Source: an uncultured bacterium (GTDB lineage: Bacteria; Bacillota_I; Bacilli_A; RFN20; CAG-826). From it: a DNA stretch of 46,944 nucleotides. Position numbers and translations under genes: made by a program. The stretch spans positions 1-46,944 of the forward strand of contig CASDRB010000014.1 in assembly GCA_949283025.1 (NCBI GenBank). Direction: 5' to 3'. The notes below the pieces were generated by a model. That model was not told the origin of the DNA, did no database searches, and was given only the letters and a program-made list of their open reading frames with translations. Positions 28,316-37,889 of this stretch are shown one piece after another; the stretch's first letter is position 1; each line of letters starts with the position of its first letter.

Positions 28316-28363
28316 TTGACTAAAAACCAACATTTGCTATACTATTTTCGTGTAATGACGAAA
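28316..28363 (+). promoter_or_regulatory. tuf promoter and leader hairpin
   Basis: TTGACT (28316-28321), 16-nt spacer ending in TGC, TATACT (28338-28343). Immediately downstream TTTCGT/ACGAAA (28346-28363) forms a 6-bp hairpin followed by TTTT, possibly a weak attenuator or a 5' stabiliser. SD TAAGGAGG is 9-10 nt before the tuf ATG. A short palindrome ATACCTTAAAGGTAT precedes the promoter. Confidence 0.65.
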
Positions 28364-28388
28364 TTTTAAATCTAAGGAGGAAATTTCA

Positions 28389-29573
28389 ATGGCAAAAGAA
28401 AAATTTGATAGAAGCAAAGTTCACGTGAACATTGGTACTATCGGTCACGTTGACCACGGCAAAACTACTTTAACCGCCGCGATCACAACCGTTCTCGCCA
28501 AACAAGGCGGAGCGAAAGTCATGGCTTATGATCAAATCGATAAAGCCCCAGAAGAAAAAGCTCGTGGTATTACGATTAATACTGCTCACATCGAATATCA
28601 AACAGCCAAACGTCACTATGCCCACGTTGACTGCCCAGGGCACGCTGACTATGTTAAAAACATGATTACTGGTGCAGCTCAAATGGATGGTGCTATCCTT
28701 GTTGTTGCTGCTACTGATGGTGTTATGCCACAAACTCGCGAACACATCTTACTTGCTCGTCAAGTCGGTGTTCCATACATCGTTGTATTCTTAAACAAAT
28801 GCGATTTAGTCGACGATCCAGAATTAATTGAATTAGTTGAAATGGACGTTCGTGACTTATTGAGCAAATATGGCTTCCCAGGCGATGATATTCCAGTCGT
28901 CAAAGGATCTGCTCGTGAAGCATTAGAAGGCAATGAAGAAGCTCAAAAAGCTATTTTAGAATTAATGGATGCTGTCGATAGCTACATCCCAGATCCAACT
29001 CACGATTTAGACAAACCTTTCTTACTCGCTATCGAAGACGTCATGACTATTTCTGGTCGTGGAACTGTCGTTACTGGTCGTGTTGAAAGAGGCAGTGCTA
29101 AATTAGGTGATGAAGTTGAAATCGTTGGTATCAAACCAACCATCAAATCCGTCATTACTGGTTTAGAATCATTCCGTAAAATTCTTGATGTCGCTCAAGC
29201 TGGCGATAACGTTGGTGTCTTGTTAAGAGGTGTCAACCGTGATCAAGTCGAACGTGGTCAAGTTTTAGCAAAACCAGGTAGTGTTACTCCACATACCAAA
29301 TTCAAAGCTAGCGTCTACGTTTTAACTAAAGAAGAAGGTGGCCGTCACACTGCATTCTTAAGCAACTATCGCCCACAATTCTATTTCCGTACCACTGACG
29401 TTACTGGTGTCATTACTTTACCAGCTGATGTCAAGATGGTTATGCCAGGCGATAACGTTGAATTAACCGTTGAATTAATTCACCCAATCGCTATTGAAAA
29501 AGGTACCAAATTCTCCATCCGTGAAGGTGGACGTACTGTTGGTGCTGGTACAGTCAACGAAATCATTAAATAG
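28389..29573 (+). CDS. tuf: Translation elongation factor Tu
   Basis: 394 residues. G1 GHVDHGKTT, switch I with [11 protein letters not shown]3 [21 protein letters not shown]4 NKCD, and domain II/III blocks ([21 protein letters not shown]). EF-Tu brings aminoacyl-tRNA to the ribosomal A site. Own promoter and strong terminator, so tuf can be expressed independently of rpsL-rpsG-fusA. Confidence 0.98.
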   Translation: MAKEKFDRSKVHVNIGTIGHVDHGKTTLTAAITTVLAKQGGAKVMAYDQIDKAPEEKARGITINTAHIEYQTAKRHYAHVDCPGHADYVKNMITGAAQMDGAILVVAATDGVMPQTREHILLARQVGVPYIVVFLNKCDLVDDPELIELVEMDVRDLLSKYGFPGDDIPVVKGSAREALEGNEEAQKAILELMDAVDSYIPDPTHDLDKPFLLAIEDVMTISGRGTVVTGRVERGSAKLGDEVEIVGIKPTIKSVITGLESFRKILDVAQAGDNVGVLLRGVNRDQVERGQVLAKPGSVTPHTKFKASVYVLTKEEGGRHTAFLSNYRPQFYFRTTDVTGVITLPADVKMVMPGDNVELTVELIHPIAIEKGTKFSIREGGRTVGAGTVNEIIK

Positions 29574-29601
29574 TTGCATTATTTAAGAGAAATTAGACAA
29601 T

Positions 29602-29629
29602 AAACCTAACGCATATCGTTAGGTTTTTT
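29602..29629 (+). terminator. Intrinsic terminator after tuf
   Basis: AAACCTAACG (29602-29611), 5-nt loop, CGTTAGGTTT (29617-29626) and a T-run: a perfect 10-bp stem. Confidence 0.93.
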
Positions 29630-29667
29630 GTTTATTTTTGTTTATGATATAAATGGGGTTTAATTTT

Positions 29668-30465
29668 ATGGAAAATTATTGGTATATTGTCATTGGCTTT
29701 TCTATTATTTTCATTGCTACGACATTAGGAAGTGCGCTTGTCTATTTATTTAAGGGCCAAATTTCGCCCAAAATAAACACCATTATTCTTGGTTTTGCTT
29801 CTGGTGTAATGATTGCTGCTAGCGTATGGGGATTGATTATCCCATCTATTGAAATAGTTATCACCGATTATGGATGGGGAGTTTATAGCTTTGTACCTGC
29901 TGTCATTGGCTTTTTATTAGGCGGTGGCTTTTTAGTTTTATTAGACCATGTCGTTCCTCATTTTCATAAAGGCACAAATGAAGAAGAAGGACCCAAAAAC
30001 AACGCACCAAAATCTTTAAAATTGTTTTTAGCAGTTACAATTCATAACATACCAGAAGGTTTAGCGGTTGGTTTTGCTTTTGGTGCGGCTGCTGCAATTA
30101 ATCAAACTGCAGGTTATGTCTCAGCATTAGCTTTAGCGATTGGAATTGCTATTCAAAATTTTCCAGAAGGTGCAGCAGTGGCTTTACCAATGCGCAATGT
30201 TACTAACAGTAAACACAAAGCATTTTTATATGGTATGGGATCTGGTGTAGTTGAACCTATTTTTGCTATTATTGGATATTTTTTAGCATTTGCTTTAAAT
30301 ATTTTGCAACCTTGGCTATTAGCTTTTGCTGCTGGGGCAATGGTGTTTGTCGTAGCAGAAGATTTAATTCCTGATTCAAAATTAAATGAACATCCTCATC
30401 TAGGAACATGGGGTTTGATGGTTGGTTTTGCTTTGATGATGATTTTAGATATTACATTAGGTTAA
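29668..30465 (+). CDS. ZIP-family metal transporter
   Basis: 265 residues from ATG 29668; the frame also opens at ATG 29653, but that ATG overlaps the likely -10 (TATAAA at 29648). About seven or eight membrane helices. The ZIP signature is clear: helix IV VTIHNIPEGLAVGFAFG and helix V GIAIQNFPEGAAVALPM hold the metal-site His/Asn/Glu residues. A His-containing loop (DHVVPHFHKGTNEEEG) precedes them. GufA/ZupT-like members import Zn, Fe or Mn; the exact metal is unknown. A weak GGGG SD is 9 nt upstream. The mntP exporter in the same window suggests balanced divalent-metal control. Confidence 0.9.
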   Translation: MENYWYIVIGFSIIFIATTLGSALVYLFKGQISPKINTIILGFASGVMIAASVWGLIIPSIEIVITDYGWGVYSFVPAVIGFLLGGGFLVLLDHVVPHFHKGTNEEEGPKNNAPKSLKLFLAVTIHNIPEGLAVGFAFGAAAAINQTAGYVSALALAIGIAIQNFPEGAAVALPMRNVTNSKHKAFLYGMGSGVVEPIFAIIGYFLAFALNILQPWLLAFAAGAMVFVVAEDLIPDSKLNEHPHLGTWGLMVGFALMMILDITLG

Positions 30466-30526
30466 ACAAGTATCATTGACAACTTGTTCTAAAATTTTAT
30501 AAAATTAACATTGTTATATAGAACAA
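30465..30526 (+). promoter_or_regulatory. Promoter of the RDD gene pair with three AACAA-type half-sites
   Basis: TTGACA (30476-30481), 16-nt spacer, TATAAA (30498-30503). Inverted half-sites flank it: AACAAGT (30465-30471) with ACTTGTT (30482-30488) around the -35, and TTGTTCTA (30484-30491) with TAGAACAA (30519-30526) around the -10. The first pair can also form a weak RNA hairpin just after the ZIP stop codon. A repressor operator is an inference. Confidence 0.45.
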
Positions 30527-30568
30527 ACGTAAAGATAAATCTTTAATAATTATGTATATTTACGATTG

Positions 30569-31690
30569 ATGAACGAAACTAATAACACTGAAAATTTGAA
30601 TTTAAAAAAAGAGATAAACATTGCTCCAATAGGGAAAGGCAAACGAATGCTCGTGTTTTTAGGTGACCTTTTTATCACCTTTATGATTGCTGTTTTCCTT
30701 TTAAACATCGCTGTTTTGCCAATTGGTAAAGTATCCAGCAATTACGATGGTTGGATGGATGAAATTGACGTTCAAACTAAAAATCGCAATGAAATATTAT
30801 ATGGAAATCAACTCCTTTTTTATGAATATGAAGAAGATAAGAACAATTTTGAATCCAATTTATATTATTCTGGAAATAAATTTGTTGAACAAATGGTTTT
30901 ATCTAATGAAACAAAATATGATGTTTTGGCTACATATTTTATCAGTATAAAAAACGAAAAGAATAAATATTTGGAAATATATCAAATAGTAGATGAAGAA
31001 TACGGATTTTTGCTTTTTGAAGATGGGCAAATAAAATTAAAGCCAAAATATATCGAGGCATTTGCGCCAGCTTTTGATAAAAACGATGAGATGAGCGAGA
31101 ATGCTAAAAAAGATTATGAATTATTTTTACAAAAAATATTTTTAAATTCTTACTCCTATCTTATTGAAGACATTCAAGAAAACGACTTAACCTATTTAAA
31201 TTATTCTTATATTGAATGCCAAAATGCAATTGCTGATGCTAATCGCTATTATGATTTATTAGTTTTGATTTGTACTTATATTTCCTTTTTATTAGCGTTT
31301 ATTATTTGCTATTTAGTGTATCCATTAATTAATAAAAATGGCAAAACTATGACAATGTCAATTATGAAAATTGAACGCGTTGGAATCAACAATATTTATT
31401 TATTAAAAAAAGGCGAAGTCGCCTTGTCTAGCATTTATAATTTAGTGTCGAATTTTGTAATGACTTTGTTTTTGCCTTTGCCTAATGTGATGTTTTCATA
31501 TGTTTTTGCAATCGGAGGGGGAACATTGTTTGTAATGTCGGCTCTTTCTTTTGCTTTAATTGTCGCTTCCTTTTTTGTTATTTTATTCAACCAGTTTAAT
31601 CGCTCATTATTTGATATTTTATCTAGAACCGTCATGATTTCTACTGAAAGTTTAGACGAAATTTATCGTTTGAAAGGATATGAAATTTAA
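30569..31690 (+). CDS. RDD-like membrane protein 1
   Basis: 373 residues from ATG 30569; a TTG two residues earlier is the alternative. One membrane helix at about 30-55 (LVFLGDLFITFMIAVFLLNIAVLP), then an extracytoplasmic region of about 165 residues, then further helices near 225-250, 285-310 and 315-345. The last third (LAFIICYLVYPLINKNGKT, followed by a MKIERVG segment) follows the RDD-family layout, but the conserved Arg-Asp-Asp residues are poorly kept, so family membership is tentative. Function unknown. No clear SD; TATATT lies 8 nt before ATG. Stop and next start overlap (TAATG), so it is translationally coupled with the second gene. Confidence 0.7.
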   Translation: MNETNNTENLNLKKEINIAPIGKGKRMLVFLGDLFITFMIAVFLLNIAVLPIGKVSSNYDGWMDEIDVQTKNRNEILYGNQLLFYEYEEDKNNFESNLYYSGNKFVEQMVLSNETKYDVLATYFISIKNEKNKYLEIYQIVDEEYGFLLFEDGQIKLKPKYIEAFAPAFDKNDEMSENAKKDYELFLQKIFLNSYSYLIEDIQENDLTYLNYSYIECQNAIADANRYYDLLVLICTYISFLLAFIICYLVYPLINKNGKTMTMSIMKIERVGINNIYLLKKGEVALSSIYNLVSNFVMTLFLPLPNVMFSYVFAIGGGTLFVMSALSFALIVASFFVILFNQFNRSLFDILSRTVMISTESLDEIYRLKGYEI

Positions 31691-32709
31691 TGGAAAATCA
31701 AATAAGTGAAAAAAAGATTGAAATCGTTTATCGACCAGCGAAATTTTGGCATCGCTGCATCGCTAATTTAATTGATATTTTATTATTTGTTTTAATGTTC
31801 TTTTTATTGTTTTTAGGAATTAGAGCAATCGTGCAGACGACACCTAGTTATCATAATGCTGACCAAAAAATAACTGAGATTAGATTAGAAAGTGGATTAT
31901 ATGTTAAAGATAGTAAAGGCGAAATTAGAGATATAATTACCTATATCGGTGTCATCGATGCTGATTTGTCTTCTTATGGTAAAATTTTATATGCCGAAGA
32001 TTCTATTGATACATTTTTATCATATGTTGAAAAAGTTTGTGATTCTAACGATGCTCAAGAAATTAAAAATAGTTATGACGAATCAAGGTTAAATAAAAAT
32101 TTATGCGATGATGCAGGCAACCCATATTTTATAAAAGATAGTGGTGGAAATATTATTAGAAATGAGCAATGCAACGCTAAACTTCAACAATACTACGATA
32201 ATTTTTATGTTCCATATATTGATAATACTTTACAAGGTTATTTAGTTACACGTGTTCCCAATTATTATGAATATACAAAATATATGTCAAATATGTTGGT
32301 ATTTGTAGAATTGCCAATCTCTTATTTGACAAGTGGAATTTTAGTCTATTTTATTCCAACTTTATTTTTTAAAAGGGGGAGAAAGACTTTGGGGAAAGCG
32401 ATCTATCACATTGGATTGGTCGATAAAAATATTTTAAGTCCTTCTTTTAAAAGAAATTTGGCAAGATTTTGCATATTCTATTTTGGGGAATTAATTTTAT
32501 CCTTATTTACTTTTGGGATACCATACATCATTTCTTTTTCTTTAATGGCTTTTTCAAAAAAGAAACAAGGATTTCCGGATTTTATGTTAAATTTGCAAGA
32601 AATTGACACATCCACTAACAACATTTATTTTGATTTTGACGAAATAAGTATTAACAATTTAAAGCATGAACACAAGCCGGTTGACTTTAAATTGCGCGAT
32701 TTACCATAA
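31690..32709 (+). CDS. RDD-family membrane protein 2
   Basis: 339 residues. The N-terminus AKFWHRCIANLIDILLFVLM is the RDD first helix (Arg and Asp conserved), followed by a 150-residue extracytoplasmic insertion with several Tyr/Asp-rich stretches. The second helix is near 205-228 and RGRKTLGKAIYHIGLVDK is the typical cytoplasmic loop. A third helix pair is near 258-295. Some RDD proteins act in ion transport, but no substrate can be assigned. The large outer loop is shared with its neighbour, so the two probably form a heteromer. The next promoter begins 20-60 nt after its stop. Confidence 0.78.
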   Translation: MENQISEKKIEIVYRPAKFWHRCIANLIDILLFVLMFFLLFLGIRAIVQTTPSYHNADQKITEIRLESGLYVKDSKGEIRDIITYIGVIDADLSSYGKILYAEDSIDTFLSYVEKVCDSNDAQEIKNSYDESRLNKNLCDDAGNPYFIKDSGGNIIRNEQCNAKLQQYYDNFYVPYIDNTLQGYLVTRVPNYYEYTKYMSNMLVFVELPISYLTSGILVYFIPTLFFKRGRKTLGKAIYHIGLVDKNILSPSFKRNLARFCIFYFGELILSLFTFGIPYIISFSLMAFSKKKQGFPDFMLNLQEIDTSTNNIYFDFDEISINNLKHEHKPVDFKLRDLP

Positions 32710-32727
32710 TTGATTTAATTCATTTTT

Positions 32728-32793
32728 TAATTTGTAAAGTAATTGTGAATGTTTGAAATAATTTTTTACAAATTATAGGTAATCGTTTATAAT
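32728..32793 (+). promoter_or_regulatory. Promoter of the ABC/nuclease locus with 11-bp inverted repeat
   Basis: TTTACA (32765-32770), 17-nt spacer, perfect TATAAT (32788-32793). A perfect 11-bp inverted repeat, TAATTTGTAAA (32728-32738) and TTTACAAATTA (32765-32775), has its right arm exactly over the -35 box; the arms are 26 bp apart. This looks like a pair of operator half-sites for a repressor or looping regulator. The leader of about 38 nt carries GGAGG before the first gene. Confidence 0.65.
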
Positions 32794-32837
32794 TTATTTG
32801 ACCGAAAGAATTACATAATCGGAGGTTACTTACTTAT

Positions 32838-34835
32838 ATGAGCAACAAAAAAATTCTGAACACGTTATTGATGGCGTCTTTAGTATTTGGTCTAGCTGGA
32901 GTCTTGTCCTTATCCAATACTTTTGATAATAGTTCCATCAATTACGCTCCAGTTGTTGCAGAAGCCAAAAAAGAAGTAATTGATGCTGAATCGTTTGAAG
33001 ATGCCGTTTTATTAGAAGACGACGATTTGGTTGTTTCCATTACATCATCGACCACAACTTCGAATAGTCAGGCTTACCAAACTTCTTTTTCTTCTAAAAT
33101 TACAACTTACACGACGAAAGAACGAAATGTGTTTATTCGTATCGATGATCCTAACTATACTGGTCAAGAGGAATCTCAACCTGATGAGACTTTAAGACCC
33201 ATTTACAACGCTTCCGTATTTGCTGTTTTAGATGTTAGACAAAATAGTGGGGATGTAATCATTCCGCGCACTTTAACATTTGGCACTAAATTTATTTTGA
33301 CAGTAACATCAATTGGTTCTGAAATTGTTGGCGATAATTCGTTAGATAGAGTAACGTCAATTATTATTCCAGATTCTGTTGTTGGCATAGTTGATGATGC
33401 GTTTTCTAATTTAGGAGACAATGCTAAAAATGTTACTTTCAAAGTGATGCAAACTGAAGAAGAGGCAAATTATGATGCCTCAGTTTTTCCAAACGATAGC
33501 ACGGTAGTTTGGGGATATGTGCCAACCGATACAGAAATTAAGTCGATGGACACTGCCATTTCTGGTTCATCGCGTGATTTTGGCACTGGAAAAAACTTTA
33601 TTCTTGGCTATAACAGTGGCAGTGAGTATTATCCATTGGTAGTTGGATATACTGTCACAAAAAAAGATGGCAGCACTGAAAAAAGATATTTAGAGTTGCC
33701 ATTGTCAGCACCAGATAAAAATAATTATGATGGTGTTGGTGAAGCAATTGGTTCAGTCTCGTTTAATAAAAATATCGATATTGAATTGAATGCTGGCGAA
33801 ACTGTTAATGATGAAGAAATATATTTTTATAATATTTTCCCAGCTGTTCAAAATGATGAAGGATATTATGTTCCAAACACTGCTGAGCCATATTATTCTC
33901 ATGGCAGTTGTTCATACATTAGGAAAGATAATTTATCAAATTATATAACTTATAAATATGATTCTTTGAGCACTTTTGCTGGATTTACTTCTGTTTGTAT
34001 CGATGTCAATTTAGTTGATGGTGTTTATGAAGTAATGAAACCAACTCAATATAACGCAAACATTGCTAATATTGAATCGGGGCAAATGTATATTCGTTAT
34101 CGATTTACTTCATTTAATTTAGCCTCTTATCGTATCACATATGAAAACGCTCGAGGTGAATTAACGACGATTACTACCCCAATTGTCACTCCTGTTGATT
34201 ATCATGTTTTATCAAAACAAGAAGGTAACAAAGTAAGTTTCTTGTTAGAAAATCGTAAAGTTGCTCCTGATTTTGATGCTAGCAAAATTCGTGGTTTAGA
34301 TTTTGTAGGCTTGTATGTAACTTTAGATTTATTTATTCCTAGCACTAACTCAATTGTTACTAAGTCTAATTTTTCATCTCGATTTGGTATTTTAGAAGTT
34401 CTTCCTTTAACTGAAGAAAAAGTGCCTGTGTATAATATTAATTTCATTCTCATCATTACGATGGTTGTTTATGCTTTAATTTATAGTGGAATAACCATTG
34501 CTTATTTCTTGTTTGCAAAAAGAAAATACAAAAATGATGAGTTCCGTCGCGTTAAACCAAAACAATTCTTTAAGACTGCTGGAATTGGTTTAGGCGGATT
34601 AGCCATTGTAATTTTGGCTTTGATGTTTATTATTTTCCGTTTTGAAGCTTTTAATAATGCTGTTGTAGTTTATAATCCAATCGACGCGTATGTCATCGTT
34701 TTCGCCGTCGCTGCAGTTATTACAATCGGCTATTACATTAAGTTCTTCTACACGATGATTAAGACTAATTTAGAAAAGAAAAAGGCTATCAAATTAAAAC
34801 TTGACGAAGACGTCCAAGATGATGGCACTAAATAA
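32838..34835 (+). CDS. Large membrane-anchored surface protein heading the ABC locus
   Basis: 665 residues. N-terminal signal/anchor (TLLMASLVFGLAGVLSLS), then a long extracytoplasmic part to about residue 530. It includes a short leucine-rich, BspA-like segment near 160-190 (VTSIIIPDSVVGIVDDAF) and many beta-rich stretches. The C-terminal part has three membrane helices (about 535-560, 580-600 and 615-640) with a basic cytoplasmic loop and a Lys-rich tail. I do not recognise the whole protein. Position as first gene, 19 nt before the ABC ATPase gene, suggests it is an accessory subunit or surface receptor of the importer. SD GGAGG upstream of the ATG. Confidence 0.75.
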   Translation: MSNKKILNTLLMASLVFGLAGVLSLSNTFDNSSINYAPVVAEAKKEVIDAESFEDAVLLEDDDLVVSITSSTTTSNSQAYQTSFSSKITTYTTKERNVFIRIDDPNYTGQEESQPDETLRPIYNASVFAVLDVRQNSGDVIIPRTLTFGTKFILTVTSIGSEIVGDNSLDRVTSIIIPDSVVGIVDDAFSNLGDNAKNVTFKVMQTEEEANYDASVFPNDSTVVWGYVPTDTEIKSMDTAISGSSRDFGTGKNFILGYNSGSEYYPLVVGYTVTKKDGSTEKRYLELPLSAPDKNNYDGVGEAIGSVSFNKNIDIELNAGETVNDEEIYFYNIFPAVQNDEGYYVPNTAEPYYSHGSCSYIRKDNLSNYITYKYDSLSTFAGFTSVCIDVNLVDGVYEVMKPTQYNANIANIESGQMYIRYRFTSFNLASYRITYENARGELTTITTPIVTPVDYHVLSKQEGNKVSFLLENRKVAPDFDASKIRGLDFVGLYVTLDLFIPSTNSIVTKSNFSSRFGILEVLPLTEEKVPVYNINFILIITMVVYALIYSGITIAYFLFAKRKYKNDEFRRVKPKQFFKTAGIGLGGLAIVILALMFIIFRFEAFNNAVVVYNPIDAYVIVFAVAAVITIGYYIKFFYTMIKTNLEKKKAIKLKLDEDVQDDGTK

Positions 34836-34854
34836 ATGATAAGGAGTATATATC

Positions 34855-36771
34855 ATGGAAATTAGAATTAAAGATTTAACAAAAGTTTTCCCAGGAGATG
34901 CTAAAAAGAACATTCGGGACACTATCGCTGTCAAAGATTTGGACTTCGTCGTTCCAGACGGTCATTTAGTTGGGTTGTTGGGTCCTTCTGGATGCGGTAA
35001 ATCAACCACCCTATACATGATTTCCGGACTTCAAATTCCCACCGCTGGAGAAGTGTGGTTTGGCGATCAAGAAGTAACAAATTTATCACCAGAAAAAAGA
35101 GGAATTGGTTTAGTTTTTCAAAACTATGCTTTATATCCTCATATGACTATTTATAAAAATATTGAATTCCCTTTGACTAATTTAAAAGTTGAAGTTCCTT
35201 TGGTGACATTTTTTGAATTCACTTTAGTTTATGAATATAAATTACTAGAAGATGATTTACCAGCTGGAATCATGAAATCTGTATTTTCATTAGCTCGTAA
35301 AACTGGCTTGCGACGCAATCAGTTCCGTGCCATTTCATCCATTGAAAATGGTGTGATGAAAATTACAGTATCATTAATTGATGTTGCTAAAAATATCAAA
35401 GATGTGTTTGTTGAAAACTTTACTAAGATTGTTCCTGCCAAATTGGTGGATTCAAGCGAAAGACAAACAAGCGATGCCTTGTTTGATAATTCCGTTCGCG
35501 CTACGGTGAATACAATTGGTGAAAAACAAGTTTGTTTAATGACATTTAAAGGCAAACTCGGCAAGAAATTTTCCACTGGATTAATTGATGATACTATTAA
35601 TGCTGTCAAGGTAGTTGCCAAACGTTTTGGAAATGTAAAAAATGTGGTCATCTCAAGAACGCAATCTGGTTACGAGTTGATGGTAATCATTGATGGCGTT
35701 CGCTCTCTTGATTTAGAACAATGTGTCAAGACATTATGTGAAACATACAATTATGAAAGTCATTTGTATGTTATCAACGAAGTAAGAGATTCTGAGTTGC
35801 AAAAAACAATTAAAAATCACTTAAGATCTAAAAAAATTAAGTTCTCTGATTTCAAACTATATTTTGATAAAGTTCATGTCAAAGTGTATTTTAAGATGAA
35901 TCGCGCAGCCAAATCTTTAGTTGAAGAGACGATGGACGAATTGACAAAAATGCTAAATTTAAGCGATGTAACTGTCGATACTGTCCAGGCTATCGCCCAT
36001 CGTCGATTAACCAAAGAAGAAAGACGCGATATTGTCGTTGATACTGCTAAATTGGTGCAAGTAGATGAATATTTGCAAAGAAAACCATCACAATTATCTG
36101 GTGGCCAACAACAACGTGTCGCTATCGCCCGTGCATTAGTTAAAAAACCAAAAGTTTTATTATTAGATGAACCTTTATCTAATTTAGATGCGCGTTTAAG
36201 ACTTCAAACTCGTGAAGAAATTAGAAGAATCCAAAAAGAGACAGGAATTACCACTGTTTTCGTTACTCACGACCAAGAAGAAGCAATGTCTATTTCGGAT
36301 AAAATTGTCGTTATGAAATTAGGGGAAATGCAACAAATTGATACTCCTCAAAACGTTTATAACGATCCTAATAATTTATTCGTCGCTCAATTTTTAGGTA
36401 CGCCACCAATCAATGTCTTTAAAGGTAGAATTGAAGGCAAAAAGATTATCGTTGGCAATGATGTTATTTACGAGGCAAAAGAAAATATTGCTAAAAAAGA
36501 TAAAGACGTCTATGTTGCTATTCGTCCAGAAGGTTTCTTAGCAGCTGAAAAAGATGAAAAACATGTCTTAAACGCTGATGCTGAAATGATTCAAATTTTA
36601 GGTCGAGATGTTTCTATTGTCGCCAAAAATCCACATTGTACAAAAGAAACATTTAAAATCATTATTCCAAGCGAAGATATTAAAGAAACCAAAAAATTGC
36701 GCTTAAAAATTAAACCAAATAAATTATTTGTTTTCGATGGGGAAACAGAAAATAGAATCCGCTTTAAATAA
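34855..36771 (+). CDS. ABC importer ATPase with a ~270-residue insertion
   Basis: 638 residues; relatives (MsmK/UgpC/MalK type) have about 370. Walker [10 protein letters not shown] at 43-51, Q-loop Gln89, signature [10 protein letters not shown] at 414-423, Walker B LLLDEP with Asp438/Glu439, H-loop [10 protein letters not shown], and a C-terminal TOBE-like regulatory part (about 515-638). Between LTNLKV (about 107-112) and LTKEERR (385-391), where the helical subdomain normally runs on directly, lies an insertion of about 270 residues, in frame and with the same base composition. It is mixed alpha/beta by eye and has no recognised family. Mycoplasma ATPases of nuclease-linked loci are also unusually long, as I recall. 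It energises the two permeases downstream. SD AAGGAG. Confidence 0.93.
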   Translation: MEIRIKDLTKVFPGDAKKNIRDTIAVKDLDFVVPDGHLVGLLGPSGCGKSTTLYMISGLQIPTAGEVWFGDQEVTNLSPEKRGIGLVFQNYALYPHMTIYKNIEFPLTNLKVEVPLVTFFEFTLVYEYKLLEDDLPAGIMKSVFSLARKTGLRRNQFRAISSIENGVMKITVSLIDVAKNIKDVFVENFTKIVPAKLVDSSERQTSDALFDNSVRATVNTIGEKQVCLMTFKGKLGKKFSTGLIDDTINAVKVVAKRFGNVKNVVISRTQSGYELMVIIDGVRSLDLEQCVKTLCETYNYESHLYVINEVRDSELQKTIKNHLRSKKIKFSDFKLYFDKVHVKVYFKMNRAAKSLVEETMDELTKMLNLSDVTVDTVQAIAHRRLTKEERRDIVVDTAKLVQVDEYLQRKPSQLSGGQQQRVAIARALVKKPKVLLLDEPLSNLDARLRLQTREEIRRIQKETGITTVFVTHDQEEAMSISDKIVVMKLGEMQQIDTPQNVYNDPNNLFVAQFLGTPPINVFKGRIEGKKIIVGNDVIYEAKENIAKKDKDVYVAIRPEGFLAAEKDEKHVLNADAEMIQILGRDVSIVAKNPHCTKETFKIIIPSEDIKETKKLRLKIKPNKLFVFDGETENRIRFK

Positions 36772-36785
36772 TTGGAGGGCTCTTT

Positions 36786-37877
36786 ATGTGGGATAAAATT
36801 TTAAAATGGTTACACATTAGAAAACCACAGACGAACGAAGCGATTTCACAAGTAGAAGTGGAAGCCGCCCCAATATATGAGGCCGGCTATAACCAAGAAG
36901 AAAAAACTATCGTCCGTTTAATTTCTAATCGCCGTCGCAAAACCGCTTATCAAGTAACTGGCGTCGATGATGTCGCTGCAAAAAACAATTGGAAAGGATG
37001 GCTTTATTTAGCACCTGTTATTGTTTTAATTGCTGTATTTTTGATTTATCCATTAATCAACACAATTTATATTGCGTTTACTGAAAATTATCAATATGCT
37101 TCAGGTCTTAATGATGGATTTACTTTCAATAACTTCGGTGTTATTTTGGGCTTAACCACTACTGCAAATGGTGCAAGGGAAACATATTTTACTAAATATG
37201 CTATACCTAATACATTTATTTTGGTTTTTGTCACTGTTCCTGTTTCTACGACATTGGCTTTGATTATATCTGTAGCATTAAATTCTATTAAATGGTTTCA
37301 AAAGGTATTGCAAACTGTATTTTTCCTTCCATATGTTACTAACGCAATTGCTGTTGGTATGGTGTTTAGTGTCATATTTGATGATTATGGTATCGTCAAC
37401 TACATTTTTGGCACAAACATTGTATGGATTTATGGAGCCGAACGCTGGGTAGCTATGGTTCCGTTAGTGCTATATATTGTTTGGTCTTCTATTCCATTTA
37501 AGATTTTGGTTTTTTTAAGTGGTCTACAAGGCGTCGACAAACAATATTATCAAGCTGCACAAATTGACGCTTGTTCAAAAGCTAAAGTTTTATGGAGAAT
37601 TACTGTTCCCTTACTTTCTCCACAAATCTTATATATTTTGATTACTTCATTTATTGGTGCATTTAAAGAATATACATCGGTTGTTGGATTGTTCAATGGT
37701 CCTGGAACGATGGGAAAAGCAGGGGATCCTAACATGGAGACAATTGTTTTCTATATTTATGAAAACCTGTCCACTAAAACATCGTTTGCTGCAGCGGCAG
37801 CTGTGTTCTTATTTGTTATCATTTTGATATTTACATTCATTCAATTTGGGGTCTCTAAAAAGAGAGTCCATTATTAG
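36786..37877 (+). CDS. ABC permease, MalF/UgpA type
   Basis: 363 residues. A roughly 70-residue cytoplasmic N-terminal extension (charged, ending AAKNNWKGWLYLAPVI) precedes six membrane helices. The coupling EAA-type loop reads YYQAAQIDACSKAKVLWRI with the following VPLL. Sugar-type importer (CUT1-like) permeases of this form pair with a MalG-like partner, the next gene. SD GGAGGG; 14 nt after the ATPase gene and 12 nt before the second permease. Ends with TAG. Confidence 0.93.
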   Translation: MWDKILKWLHIRKPQTNEAISQVEVEAAPIYEAGYNQEEKTIVRLISNRRRKTAYQVTGVDDVAAKNNWKGWLYLAPVIVLIAVFLIYPLINTIYIAFTENYQYASGLNDGFTFNNFGVILGLTTTANGARETYFTKYAIPNTFILVFVTVPVSTTLALIISVALNSIKWFQKVLQTVFFLPYVTNAIAVGMVFSVIFDDYGIVNYIFGTNIVWIYGAERWVAMVPLVLYIVWSSIPFKILVFLSGLQGVDKQYYQAAQIDACSKAKVLWRITVPLLSPQILYILITSFIGAFKEYTSVVGLFNGPGTMGKAGDPNMETIVFYIYENLSTKTSFAAAAAVFLFVIILIFTFIQFGVSKKRVHY

Positions 37878-37889
37878 GAGGGCGCGAAA

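Noticed and set aside
30530-30566. CGTAAAGATA / TATATTTACG as an invertible promoter for the Mpi-like enzyme
   Set aside because: The repeat is imperfect and the spacing far too short for Mpi-type inversion; likely chance in AT-rich DNA.
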